Assembly: GCF_001701025.1 (NCBI RefSeq)
Contig: NZ_CP016793.1
Location: forward strand, 4,774,001-4,838,000
DNA: 64,000 nucleotides
Direction of reading: 5' to 3'
From: Lentzea guizhouensis
Lineage (GTDB): Bacteria; Actinomycetota; Actinomycetes; Mycobacteriales; Pseudonocardiaceae
Shown here: in pieces, positions 43,034-51,194 of the stretch
Numbering within the stretch: position 1 is the stretch's first letter
How the letters are laid out: the number at the start of each line of letters is the position of its first letter
Notes under the pieces: generated by a model
The model's database searches: none
What the model was told of the DNA's origin: nothing
Seen by the model: only the letters and a program-made list of their open reading frames with translations
Made by a program: the position numbers and the translations under genes

Positions 43034-44518
43034 TCAGCGGAGCCGGAACTCAAGGTCTGCCTCGATCTCGAGCGTGTCCATCTGCGCTTTCTGCAGCGTG
43101 CCCGAGTAGTCCCAGTTCATGGACTGCCACCGGGTGAACTGGTCGAGCACCCACACACCCGACTGCCGGGAGCCGTTGCCGCTCTTGCCGTTGCCGCCGA
43201 ACGGCAGGTGCGCTTCGGCCCCGGATGTCGAGTTGTTGACGCTCACCATTCCGGCGGAGATGCCCGCACGGAAGCGGAAGGCCTTGTCGGGGTCCGTGGT
43301 GTAGATCGAGCAGGAGAGGCCGTAGCCGGGCTTGTTGCCGAGCTCGATGGCCTCGTCGAACGACGAGTACTTCATGACGCCCACGATCGGACCGAACGTC
43401 TCCTGCAGGAACAGCTCGTCGTCCTGGCGCACGCCGGAGACGACGGCGGGGTGGTAGAAGAGGCCGCCCTCGCCCGTGAACCCACCACGAGGATGGGAGG
43501 AGGTGATGCGGCCGGTCGGGCCGTGCACCGTGTGGTGCTCGCCGATCCAGCCGAGGTACTTCTCGTACGCCAGCGCGAACTTCTCGTCCAGCAGCGGTCC
43601 GTAGAGCACGTCGCCGGTCGGGTGGCCGACGACGGCGTCCGACACGGCCGCGGTGAAGCGGGTCAGGAACTCGTCGTACACCGACTCGTGCACGATCGCC
43701 GTGCCGAGCGAGGTGCAGCGCTGGCCGGCCGAGCCGAAGCCCGCGAACAACGCGCCTTGCACGGCGAGGTCCAGGTCGGCGTCCTCGGTGACGACCATCG
43801 GGTTCTTGCCGCCGAGCTCGAGGCACGGCGTCTGGAGGTGGCGGCCGCAGAGCTCGCCGATGCGCACGCCGACCTCGCTGGAGCCGGTGAAGCCGACCTT
43901 GTCGACGAGACCCCGCTGCAGGGCCTGTTCGAGGCCGGTGAAGGTCTCCGAGCCGTCCGCGAAGACGATCTCGAACACACCGGAGGGGATGCCTGCTGCC
44001 TGGAACACGTCGTAGAAGGCCTGGGCGGAGGCGGCCGAGTACTCGGCGGGCTTCCAGACGACCGAGTTGCCGCACAGCAGCGCGGGCACGATGTACCAGG
44101 ACGGGACCGCCACGGGGAAGTTGCCCGCGGTGATGATGGCGGCCACCCCGACCGGGTTGCGGAAGGTGAAGAGCTGCTTGTCGGGCATCTCCGACGGGAT
44201 GGTCTGCCCGTAGAGGCGGCGGCCCTCGCCGACGAAGAAGTTGCAGGTGTCCACGATCTCCTGCACCTCGCCGCGGGCCTCCCCGATCGGCTTGCCGATC
44301 TCGCGGGTCACGAGCTGGGCGAGCTGCTCCGCGTTGGCCTCGACCAGGCGGCCGATGTTGCCGATGACCTGACCGCGCACGGGGGCGGGCACCCGAGCCC
44401 ACTCGCGCTGTGCCGCCCTCGCGCGCTCCGCCGCGTCGACGAAGGTGCGGCTGGTCCCGAGCTCGATCTCGGTGACCACGTCGGAGGTGTTCGACGGGTT
44501 CGTGGAGACGTAGGGCAT
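43034..44518 (-). CDS. Aldehyde dehydrogenase, ALDH7-related
   Basis: The 494-residue enzyme shows NPVGVAAIITAGNFPVAVPSW, CGNSVVWKPAEY, VGFTGSSEVG, the catalytic Glu in LELGGKNP and the catalytic Cys in GSAGQRCTS. The AGQRCTS and HESVYDEFL segments resemble aminoadipate-semialdehyde/piperideine-6-carboxylate dehydrogenases. It would oxidise a semialdehyde with NAD(P). Together with the downstream FAD oxidoreductase and glutaryl-CoA genes it fits lysine or pipecolate breakdown. It is divergent from the LysR gene and starts at ATG 44518, with GGGGGAT as a ribosome-binding site. Confidence 0.86.
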   Translation of the reverse strand: MPYVSTNPSNTSDVVTEIELGTSRTFVDAAERARAAQREWARVPAPVRGQVIGNIGRLVEANAEQLAQLVTREIGKPIGEARGEVQEIVDTCNFFVGEGRRLYGQTIPSEMPDKQLFTFRNPVGVAAIITAGNFPVAVPSWYIVPALLCGNSVVWKPAEYSAASAQAFYDVFQAAGIPSGVFEIVFADGSETFTGLEQALQRGLVDKVGFTGSSEVGVRIGELCGRHLQTPCLELGGKNPMVVTEDADLDLAVQGALFAGFGSAGQRCTSLGTAIVHESVYDEFLTRFTAAVSDAVVGHPTGDVLYGPLLDEKFALAYEKYLGWIGEHHTVHGPTGRITSSHPRGGFTGEGGLFYHPAVVSGVRQDDELFLQETFGPIVGVMKYSSFDEAIELGNKPGYGLSCSIYTTDPDKAFRFRAGISAGMVSVNNSTSGAEAHLPFGGNGKSGNGSRQSGVWVLDQFTRWQSMNWDYSGTLQKAQMDTLEIEADLEFRLR

Positions 44519-44570
44519 CCCCCCACCCTGGTAGGTGCCCCGCGAGAACGCCAGAGGTCGCAGAACGAAA

Positions 44571-44580
44571 CCTCGCGAGG
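44571..44580. promoter_or_regulatory. Palindrome between divergent aldehyde dehydrogenase and lysR
   Basis: CCTCGCGAGG is a perfect 10-bp palindrome between the two divergent start codons, 19 bases before the LysR start. LysR regulators usually act from one shared intergenic site. The 82-base region has room for both promoters and this is its only clear dyad. Confidence 0.45.
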
Positions 44581-44599
44581 TCGAGCCTAAGCTGTTCTG

Positions 44600-45517
44600 G
44601 TGCTCAACCCGGTCCATCTCCGCACGCTCGTCGAGGTCGTGAAGACGGGGTCGTTCGCCGAGGCGGCTCGCCGGCTCGGCTACACGTCGTCGGCCGTGTC
44701 GCAGCAGATCTCGGCGTTCGAGCGGGCGGTGGGCGTGACCCTGTTCGAGCGGGAGGCGCACTCGATCCGGCCCGCGTCGGCGGCGCTGCTCATCGCCGAC
44801 CGCGGTGCGGAGCTGCTGGCCGCGTTCGACGGCTTCGAGCACGAGGTCAAGGCGATGGTGCAGGGGCTGCGCGGGCGGCTGCGGATCGGGACGTTCCCGA
44901 CGGCGTCGTCGCGGGTGGTGCCGAGGGCGCTCGCCCGGCTCACGGCCGAGCTGCCCGGTGCCGAGATCCGGCTCGACGAGGGCGAGCCGGAGTACGTGCT
45001 GCCGCTGGTGCTGACCGGTGAGCTCGACCTGGCGCTGGTCTACGCCTACGACCTTGTGCCGCGGACGTGGCCGGAGGAGCTGACGGTGCGTCCGCTGCTC
45101 GACGAGGCGTTGCTGGTGATGGTCCCCGAGCGGCATCCGGCGGCGAAGAGCACCCTCCGGCTGGAGGACCTGAGGGACGAGCGCTGGATCGCGTCGCGGG
45201 ACGGCACGTCCGGGGCGACGTGTCTGACGAGGTTGTGCGCGTCGGCGGGGTTCGCGCCGCGGATCGCCTTCCGCAGCAACGACTACGAGGTCGTGCAGTC
45301 GCTCGTCGCGGCGGGTGTCGGTGTCGCGCTCGTGCCGGCACTCGGCTACAAGGCGCTGAGCGGCACGCACGCCATGCCGTTGCGGAGCACGCCGTTGTGG
45401 CGGCATGTGCACGTTGTCCACCGCACCGCGAATACCAACCCGTTGTTGCGTGACGCGGTAAACGCTCTCCACCAGGTCTGCGAAAACGCTGTGGGTGAGT
45501 ACATAACTCCGCCATGA
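44600..45517 (+). CDS. LysR-family transcriptional regulator
   Basis: The 305-residue protein has an N-terminal winged HTH reading LRTLVEVVKTGSFAEAARRLGYTSSAVSQQISAFERAVGVTLFERE (described by residues 8-52) and a C-terminal two-lobed effector domain with TELPGAEIRLDEGEP and ALVYAYDLVPRTW, VAAGVGVALVPALGYK. It is divergent from the aldehyde dehydrogenase gene by 81 bases, so it probably controls it in response to a pathway intermediate. The start is GTG at 44600; no ribosome-binding site is evident and the transcript may be leaderless. Confidence 0.9.
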   Translation: MLNPVHLRTLVEVVKTGSFAEAARRLGYTSSAVSQQISAFERAVGVTLFEREAHSIRPASAALLIADRGAELLAAFDGFEHEVKAMVQGLRGRLRIGTFPTASSRVVPRALARLTAELPGAEIRLDEGEPEYVLPLVLTGELDLALVYAYDLVPRTWPEELTVRPLLDEALLVMVPERHPAAKSTLRLEDLRDERWIASRDGTSGATCLTRLCASAGFAPRIAFRSNDYEVVQSLVAAGVGVALVPALGYKALSGTHAMPLRSTPLWRHVHVVHRTANTNPLLRDAVNALHQVCENAVGEYITPP

Positions 45518-45524
45518 TGGAGAA

Positions 45525-46265
45525 ATGGGGGAACTCAGCGGCGATGGGGCGCTTGCTGGGATCCGGGACTGGGGTACACCGGATCTGGGTGCGCACATCC
45601 GACATCTGATCGACAGCGACGAACCGGGTGTCGAGGACATCATCCTCGGCACGCTCGACGAGGCGGGACCGGTGCGTCCGGTGCTCTGCCGGGTGCTCGC
45701 GGAGCGGGATCCGGACCGTGATCCGAAGTTCGCGCTCGACCACTTCTACGAGGAGACCGACGGGCCGGTCCGCAGGTGGCTGGGGCAGGAGGTCTACCGC
45801 AGTCCGTGGGTGTGGCTTTACGGCATCACGAGACTTAGGCACGCCAGGCCGGTCGACCGCATCGCGCCGGACGTCACGCATTTCCTCGGCACGCGCCGGC
45901 ACATCGCCGTGCGCGCGTTGGGCGACACCGCTGATCCACAGGCCGTGCCGCACGTTGTCGGACGCCTGCGCGACTCGCGGTGGTGGGTCCGCACCGAGGC
46001 GGCGGCCGCGGTGCGTCGTCTCGCGCGGTCCGGCGTCGCGGTCGACCGGGCCGGGGACGCGCTGGTCCGCTGCCTGCAGCACGACCGGCAGGAGGTGGTC
46101 GAGCAGGCCGCGGCGGCGTTGACCCTGCCGCTCTTCCGGGAACGCCTGCTGTGGTCGCGCGCGACGTTGATGCCGCTGGCGGGTGCCGTGGTCGACAACG
46201 CGCTCGACGGTGTGGTGGCGCCGTTGGCGCCGCTGTGGCCGGGAGAGGCGACAATGGCCGGGTGA
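45525..46265 (+). CDS. HEAT-repeat-containing protein (246 aa)
   Basis: The 246-residue protein shows alpha-helical repeats of the HEAT type, for example RHIAVRALGDTADPQAVPHVVGRLRDSRWWVRTEAAAAVRRLA and QEVVEQAAAALTLPLF. It lacks a signal peptide. HEAT proteins are scaffolds; no enzyme motif is visible. The next gene overlaps by 4 bases and encodes a small membrane protein, which suggests that they act together. The ATG follows ATGGAGAA. The function is not known. Confidence 0.8.
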   Translation: MGELSGDGALAGIRDWGTPDLGAHIRHLIDSDEPGVEDIILGTLDEAGPVRPVLCRVLAERDPDRDPKFALDHFYEETDGPVRRWLGQEVYRSPWVWLYGITRLRHARPVDRIAPDVTHFLGTRRHIAVRALGDTADPQAVPHVVGRLRDSRWWVRTEAAAAVRRLARSGVAVDRAGDALVRCLQHDRQEVVEQAAAALTLPLFRERLLWSRATLMPLAGAVVDNALDGVVAPLAPLWPGEATMAG

Positions 46266-46795
46266 AGGCCAAAGCGGTGCTGCGCAGGAGGTTCGACAGC
46301 GTGTTCGGCTGGGTCGTGGCCGCCGGCATGACCGGCGGCACGGCCCTCGTGCTGCTGAACCCGCTGCCGGGCATCGGTTTCGTGGACCAGCTGGAGCTGG
46401 TCGCGGTGATGGCGCCGGTGGTCTGGTTCTGCTGGATGGTCTCCGCGCACCCGGCTGTGCGGGTCTACGAGTCCGGTGTGCGGGTCGTGAACTGGTTCCG
46501 GGCCTACTGGGTGCCGTGGTCGGCGCTGCGGGAGGTCGAGGTGACCAGGGAGGTCACGCTCGTGCTCGGCACGGGGGAGCGGGTCAGGGCGGCCGCGGGG
46601 GCGTTCTCCATCGCGAGCGCGCTCGGCGGCAGCCGGGTGCAGCGGCAGCTGAGGGAAGATCTCGAACGGCACCGGCCGGTCGCTCCGCCCGACGGTGGTG
46701 TGCCGAGCAGGCGGCTCGACCTCCGCCCGTGGCACCTCCTGGGCCTGGCGGCACTGCTGTCGCTGGTCGCGTGGGCAGGAGTGGCCCAGGTCTGA
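46262..46795 (+). CDS. Membrane protein with PH-like domain (177 aa)
   Basis: The GTG at 46262 overlaps the stop of the HEAT-repeat gene. The 177-residue product has two N-terminal hydrophobic helices (about 14-35 and 43-62), then a beta-rich segment VYESGVRVVNWFRAYWVPWSALREVEVTREVTLVL of the bacterial PH (bPH) type, and a third hydrophobic helix at the C-terminus. The pairing with a cytosolic scaffold protein suggests a membrane-associated complex. The role is unknown. Confidence 0.75.
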   Translation: MKAKAVLRRRFDSVFGWVVAAGMTGGTALVLLNPLPGIGFVDQLELVAVMAPVVWFCWMVSAHPAVRVYESGVRVVNWFRAYWVPWSALREVEVTREVTLVLGTGERVRAAAGAFSIASALGGSRVQRQLREDLERHRPVAPPDGGVPSRRLDLRPWHLLGLAALLSLVAWAGVAQV

Positions 46796-46828
46796 CCGGA
46801 GGACCGGGCCGCGGTCACCAGGCCGTGC

Positions 46829-47314
46829 TCACTCGCCGGTCTGACCGTCGGCGAGCTCGCGCAGCAGGTCCAGGTGGCCGACGTGGCGCGCGGTCTCCTG
46901 GGCCACGTGCGCCAGGATCCACCGCACGGTGCGTTCACCGTCCGCGGCGACGGCGTCCAGGGCACGCTCATTCAGCGCGTCCGCGGTCGTCCACTCCGCA
47001 CGGTAGGCCGCGATCAACGACTCCGGGGTGTCCGCCGGGTCGAGGTCCCACGACGGGTCCGGGTCGCCCTCCCACAACGACGGCAGGTCAAGGCCCGCGC
47101 CCGCGATCCCGAGCCAGTAGCGCTCCACGGCGACCAGGTGCTTGAGGACCCCCAGCGCGGTGAGCTCCGGCGAGGTGGCGATCGGGGCGGCGGCCGCCTG
47201 CTCGCGGGTCAGGCCGTCGACCTTCAGGACGGCGGTCTTGCGCAGGAAGTCGAGGAACTGCCAGGCGAGTGCACCTTCGTCCGCGGCGAGCTTCTCGGGC
47301 CAGGTTCGGGTCAT
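46829..47314 (-). CDS. DinB-like/DUF664 four-helix protein
   Basis: The 161-residue protein has FLDFLRKTAVLKVDGLTREQAAAAPIATSPELTALGVLKHLVAVERYW and ILAHVAQETARHVGHLDLLREL. These give the metal-binding histidines (LKHLV, AHVAQETARHVGH) of the DinB/DUF664 fold. Relatives are thiol transferases using mycothiol or bacillithiol, which fits an actinomycete, but the reaction cannot be assigned. ATG 47314 has no strong ribosome-binding site. It is a single gene in a tail-to-tail arrangement with the gene at 46262. Confidence 0.85.
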   Translation of the reverse strand: MTRTWPEKLAADEGALAWQFLDFLRKTAVLKVDGLTREQAAAAPIATSPELTALGVLKHLVAVERYWLGIAGAGLDLPSLWEGDPDPSWDLDPADTPESLIAAYRAEWTTADALNERALDAVAADGERTVRWILAHVAQETARHVGHLDLLRELADGQTGE

Positions 47315-47350
47315 GCGGCGAGTTTGTCAGGCCGTACTACCGGACCATGA

Positions 47351-48931
47351 TCAGTTGGCGGGTTTGCGGTACCAGCGCGGTGAGGTGGTGACCGGCGGCT
47401 TGAGGCGCGCGTTGACCACGACCACGTTGGGCCCCCGCACCGTCAGCGCCTGTGCCAGCCCGTCGAACCCGTCGAGCGTGACCGCCGGGACGCCGAAGCT
47501 CTCCGCGAGCTTCGCGAAGTCGGGCCGGGTGAGGTCGACGCCGGTGATCGTGTGCCCGGCGACCTGCTGGTCGTAGCGCAGCATCCCGTAGCCGCCGTCG
47601 TCCACCACCACGACGGTCAACGGCAGGCTCTCCTGCCTCAACGTCGCCAGGTCCCCGCACGCGAACAGGAACCCGCCGTCACCCACCACCGCGATCGTCC
47701 GCCCGTGCACCGCCGCCCCGATCGCCGCGGGAAAGCCGAACCCGAGCGTGCCCCAGCCGACCGGGTACGCGAGCCCCCGCGGCTTGCGGACGTGGTGGAA
47801 CCCGCCGATCCAGTAGCCGGGGATGCACATGTCGGCGACGATCGTGGCGTCCTGCCCTTCCAGCGCACCGAGGAACGCGGCGGCCTCGGGCGAGTCCTCC
47901 CGAACCAGCTCCCGCACGGCCGCGTTGACCTGCTCGACGTCCACGGCCGCCTGCTTCGGCGCGACCTTCTCCGCCAGCGCCGCCACAACGTGCCGCGCGT
48001 CGCCGAGCAATCCCACATCCGCCGGGTAGTTCTTCGACAGCTCGGCCTCGTCGATGTTGACCGCCACCAGCTTCCGCGGCGCGGGCTGCAACCAGTTCTG
48101 CGTCATCATGCCGTCGAAGTCCGTCCCGATCGCGATCACCAGGTCCGCGTCGTCCCACAACGCCCCGACGGGCGGCGCGTGCACCGGCCCTCTGACGACT
48201 CCCGGATGACCGCTGATCCCACGCGCGCCGTACGTGGTGACGATCGGCGCGTTCAGCTTGTCGTTCAACGAATCGATCGCCGGTCCCGCACCCGCCCGCG
48301 CAGCCCCGCCGCCGACCCAGAGCAACGGCCGCTCGGCGTTGTCGATGAGTTCGAGCGCCGCGGCCACATCAGGGACCTCGGCCCTCTCCTCGGCCGCAGT
48401 CACCCGATGCTCCGGCACCTCCGCTGACAGGAAGTCGGTCGGCACCCCGAGGTACACCGGCCCTTGTGCACCTTCCACGGCAGCTTTCACCGCACGGTCC
48501 ACATACGCGGGCAGTTCATCCGCCACCGGCACGTCGAACGCCGCCTTGGTCACCGGCCCGAACAACGCCCGCTGGTCCCGCGTCTCGTGCAACACCCCGC
48601 GGTGAATCCCCGGCCGCCGCAACGTGCTCGGAATGTCCGTGGCCACCACCAGCACCGGACTTCCGGACGCCATCGCCTCACCCGTCGCACCGAGCGTGTT
48701 CGCCGCACCCGGCCCGGTCGTCACAACGGCGACGCCGACCTTGCCGGTCGCCCGCGCATAACCGTCCGCCGCATAGACGGCCGTCTGCTCGTGCCGCACG
48801 CCGACCATCCGGATGCCGGAGTGCTGAAGGGCTTCCCACACGGCCAGGTTGTGCACCCCGGGCAGGCCGAAGACGACCTCGACGTCGTGCGCGGCCAACG
48901 TGGTCAGCAGGCTCTCGGCACCTTTGGGCAT
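47351..48931 (-). CDS. Thiamine pyrophosphate-dependent acetolactate synthase-like enzyme
   Basis: The 526-residue protein follows the three-domain TPP plan. The N-terminal pyrimidine-binding part has VFGLPGVHNLAVWEAL and the catalytic Glu in RHEQTAVYAADGYARATGK. The middle domain runs about 180-320, and the C-terminal pyrophosphate-binding motif VVGDGGFLFACGDLATLRQ follows. It resembles IlvB-type carboligases or decarboxylases (acetolactate, glyoxylate or benzoylformate type). No small regulatory subunit (ilvH) lies beside it, so anabolic acetolactate synthase is unlikely. The substrate is unknown. Confidence 0.87.
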   Translation of the reverse strand: MPKGAESLLTTLAAHDVEVVFGLPGVHNLAVWEALQHSGIRMVGVRHEQTAVYAADGYARATGKVGVAVVTTGPGAANTLGATGEAMASGSPVLVVATDIPSTLRRPGIHRGVLHETRDQRALFGPVTKAAFDVPVADELPAYVDRAVKAAVEGAQGPVYLGVPTDFLSAEVPEHRVTAAEERAEVPDVAAALELIDNAERPLLWVGGGAARAGAGPAIDSLNDKLNAPIVTTYGARGISGHPGVVRGPVHAPPVGALWDDADLVIAIGTDFDGMMTQNWLQPAPRKLVAVNIDEAELSKNYPADVGLLGDARHVVAALAEKVAPKQAAVDVEQVNAAVRELVREDSPEAAAFLGALEGQDATIVADMCIPGYWIGGFHHVRKPRGLAYPVGWGTLGFGFPAAIGAAVHGRTIAVVGDGGFLFACGDLATLRQESLPLTVVVVDDGGYGMLRYDQQVAGHTITGVDLTRPDFAKLAESFGVPAVTLDGFDGLAQALTVRGPNVVVVNARLKPPVTTSPRWYRKPAN

Positions 48932-49182
48932 GCGTCCGACGCTAAGACCGGCTTACCTCCCGGGCAATGAGCTTGCAGCAGATCTGGTGCTCAGCCCCAT
49001 CCACCCGATGCCTCTGCGGCTGGTGAAGGACCCGGTCGAATTCGCGGCGAGAAATTGTGAACGAGTTTCATCAGCCGCCAATGGGCGGCTTGTTGCGGTG
49101 AATTTGATTGACCAGTGAAACATGTTCGGCGCGTGGCCTTTTGTGCCACGATGTGCGGCGACCGCACGACCTGGGGGTGGAG
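48932..49182. other. Divergent intergenic region with a hairpin
   Basis: This stretch between the TPP enzyme and the PLDc_N-type membrane protein has no supported gene. A hairpin with arms AGCCGCC (49073-49079) and GGCGGCT (49084-49090) lies in it. The part at 49040-49130 is less GC-rich, with GAATTTGATTGACC, and probably holds the promoter of the 49183 gene. Confidence 0.5.
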
Positions 49183-49536
49183 ATGCTGTACTTCGGTGGG
49201 CTGATCGGTGTGGTGACGTTGTGTCTGTGGATCTTCGCGATCGTGGACGTCATCACCACCGACGAGGGTTCCGTTCGCAATCTGCCGAAGATCGGATGGC
49301 TTCTCCTCGTCCTGTTGTTCCCGTTGGTCGGCTCGATCGCGTGGCTGGTGGCGGGGCGTCCGGTGGGGGCCGGACGTGCGCGCCTGGCCGCTCACGAACG
49401 GCACACTCCTGCCTTTCCCGAGTACGACCGGCCCGGCCGGTTCGCGGCCACGAGCCCGAATGACGACGAGGAGTTCCTGAAGCGCTGCCGTGAGCGTGCG
49501 GAGGAACAACGACGCAAGGGACGCGAGAACCAGTGA
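49183..49536 (+). CDS. PLDc_N-domain membrane protein (117 aa)
   Basis: The 117-residue protein has two hydrophobic helices (about 5-24 and 38-58) with LCLWIFAIVDVITTD between and NLPKIGWLLLVLLFPLVGSIAWLVAGRP after, the pattern of the PLDc_N domain. The C-terminal half is charged and cytosolic, ending in EERAEEQRRKG-type residues. It is not a phospholipase, since it has no HKD motif. ATG 49183 lies after GGGGGTGGAG. The next gene starts at GTGA in its stop codon region. Confidence 0.8.
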   Translation: MLYFGGLIGVVTLCLWIFAIVDVITTDEGSVRNLPKIGWLLLVLLFPLVGSIAWLVAGRPVGAGRARLAAHERHTPAFPEYDRPGRFAATSPNDDEEFLKRCRERAEEQRRKGRENQ

Positions 49537-50135
49537 GGAAAGCCCTTCTGTTCTTGGTTGTTCTGCTGGCCGGTTGCGGAGCCGAGGTGCGGACGGCCGC
49601 GCCTCCTACGTCGTCCACAGCGTCCACATCGGACAAGCTCGCGCCGGCGGATTTCCAGGCGCGCTGGTGGACCTGGGCGACGCAGCCCTCGACCACCAAC
49701 CCGGTGACCGACACGTCCGGGCGGTTCTGCATGCGGGACCAGCCCGTCGAGGTGTGGTTGCTGGCCGGCGCGATCGGTGGTGCGCCGGTCGAGCGGCAGT
49801 GCCGGGTGCCCGCCGACAAGCCGTTGCTGGTGCCCGCGGTCAACCTGGCCGGCAGCGCCGCCGAGTGCGAGGCGTTCATGAAGAACGCGCGGGGCGAGGT
49901 GCTGGTCGACGGGGCGACGCAGCCGCTCACCAAGGTGTCCGGGACGCCGTTCACCTACGAGGCGCGCGCCGGCAACCCGTACAGGAGGCCGGTCGGACGG
50001 GTCGACGCCGTCGGCTGCGGGCTCTACGCGTGGGTCGGCTCGCCCGGTTCCGGTGAGCACGAGGTGCAGATCCGCGGCACGGCGGCGGGTGTGACCGTGG
50101 ACGTGAAGTACACGCTGATCATCGGAGCGGACTGA
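49533..50135 (+). CDS. Lipoprotein of unknown function (200 aa)
   Basis: The GTG at 49533 overlaps the stop codon of the PLDc_N-type gene. The 200-residue precursor has a lipoprotein signal with lipobox LLAGCG (Cys about 15), a Thr/Ser-rich linker, and a mature domain with FQARWWTWATQPSTTNPVTD, RFCMRDQPVEVWLLAGA and ERQCRVPADKPLLVPAVN. Four Cys could form two disulfides. I do not recognise the family. Co-transcription with a small membrane protein is the only context. Confidence 0.78.
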   Translation: MRKALLFLVVLLAGCGAEVRTAAPPTSSTASTSDKLAPADFQARWWTWATQPSTTNPVTDTSGRFCMRDQPVEVWLLAGAIGGAPVERQCRVPADKPLLVPAVNLAGSAAECEAFMKNARGEVLVDGATQPLTKVSGTPFTYEARAGNPYRRPVGRVDAVGCGLYAWVGSPGSGEHEVQIRGTAAGVTVDVKYTLIIGAD

Positions 50136-50160
50136 GAAATTCAGGTGCGCCGGTGGAGTA

Positions 50161-50273
50161 ACGTGGTCAGTGGCGTCCGAGCAGACGTGAGGCTGGAGCC
50201 GCCCTCCCGGCAGTGGGCGGAGTCCGTCGCAGGGTTCAGCAACTCCTGCTCACGAACCGCGAACTGACCACGT
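50161..50273 (+). promoter_or_regulatory. Candidate structured leader or long-range inverted repeat
   Basis: ACGTGGTCAGT (50161-50171) is perfectly complementary to ACTGACCACGT (50263-50273) across 91 bases. Inside are GAGCAG (50179-50184) paired with CTGCTC (50246-50251), and CCGCCC (50199-50204) paired with GGGCGG (50215-50220). This gives a three-tier stem 60 bases before the gene at 50334. A -10-like TAACGT at 50159-50164 overlaps the 5' arm, so an upstream start site would be needed for an RNA fold. No known riboswitch class was recognised. Confidence 0.45.
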
Positions 50274-50333
50274 AGACGCGTGCACATGCGTCCTTGTCGG
50301 CCGAGCCGGGCGGCGGAAACGAGGACTGCTGTC

Positions 50334-51152
50334 ATGGCACGTCTGTCCATCACGGACCAGCTCGCCGATCTGCGGCGCACCTACACCGGCGAGAACCTGT
50401 CGCAGGCGGTTCCGGCCGTGCGCGACGGGGAGCCGTTGCCCGACGCGGCCACCGAGGCCCAGCAGCAGCTGGAGGCCAAGGTGCTGCTCGCGGCGTGCAC
50501 CGCGGCCAGCGTCGTGCAGCTCATGCCGCCGGCGAGCATCACCACGCCCACCCACGTGTTCCGCACGGTGGAACCGGGGGACGTCGTCAAGCTCCACCTC
50601 GCGCCGCGTGCGTTGGGGCCGTTGCTGTTCGAGCTCCTGCCGCGCACCGAGGGCGGGTACGGCATGGGTGTCGCGGGTCTGACCCACCGGCAGCACCGGC
50701 GGTCCGCCGAGCTGACCGCCGGGGACGCGTCGGTGGTGCTCATCGGGGTCGACCAGGACGCGTGGGACCAGGGCATGCGGTACGTGCGCTGGATGCACGA
50801 GTTCCGCGGCGTCGAGTACACCGACGGCGGCGGTGTGGAGGACGAGGTGGCGAAAGCGGCCACTGGGAGCGCACTTCTGCGCCGGGTACACCTGTGGCAT
50901 GACGCGTGCTGGCTCCGTGCACTCCCGTTGGGCAACGGCTGGTTCGTCGAGTGGCCGGGAGGTCCGTCCGAGAGCGACATCAGGGCGAAGCTCGCCGACC
51001 CGAGGTTCGGCACCCGCCACGACATCTCGTTGCAACGCAGTGAGGCGCCCGCCGAGGACGTCGACCGGGCGATGCGCACCTACCCGTGGCCGGAGGAGTT
51101 CGTGTCTGCCGTCACGGCTGGTGAGCCCGATCAGGAGACCGAGCGCCGCTAG
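50334..51152 (+). CDS. Hypothetical protein (272 aa) behind a possible structured leader
   Basis: The ATG at 50334 gives MARLSITDQLADL, a 272-residue soluble protein of unknown family. The N-terminal half is hydrophobic-poor and helical, with AQQQLEAKVLLAACTAASVVQLMPP; later segments are LPRTEGGYGMGVAGLTHRQHRRS and LWHDACWLRALPLGNGWFVEWPGGPS. No motif, signal peptide or membrane segment is recognised. It ends 42 bases before the PdtaR-like response regulator, so joint transcription is possible. GTG 50331 directly before the ATG is an alternative start. Confidence 0.7.
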   Translation: MARLSITDQLADLRRTYTGENLSQAVPAVRDGEPLPDAATEAQQQLEAKVLLAACTAASVVQLMPPASITTPTHVFRTVEPGDVVKLHLAPRALGPLLFELLPRTEGGYGMGVAGLTHRQHRRSAELTAGDASVVLIGVDQDAWDQGMRYVRWMHEFRGVEYTDGGGVEDEVAKAATGSALLRRVHLWHDACWLRALPLGNGWFVEWPGGPSESDIRAKLADPRFGTRHDISLQRSEAPAEDVDRAMRTYPWPEEFVSAVTAGEPDQETERR

Positions 51153-51194
51153 ACTGCCCTTTCGCCCGCAGGAACGATCGTCAGGAGGACCCCG

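Noticed and set aside
43034..44518. Succinate-semialdehyde dehydrogenase of the GABA pathway
   Set aside because: The AGQRCTS/HESVYDEFL region and the neighbouring glutaryl-CoA genes fit ALDH7-type semialdehyde dehydrogenases better, and no GABA aminotransferase is present. The rejection is not absolute.
50161..50273. Known riboswitch classes (TPP, cobalamin, SAM-IV, c-di-AMP)
   Set aside because: None of the conserved core sequences of these classes could be found, so the element is listed only as an unclassified candidate.
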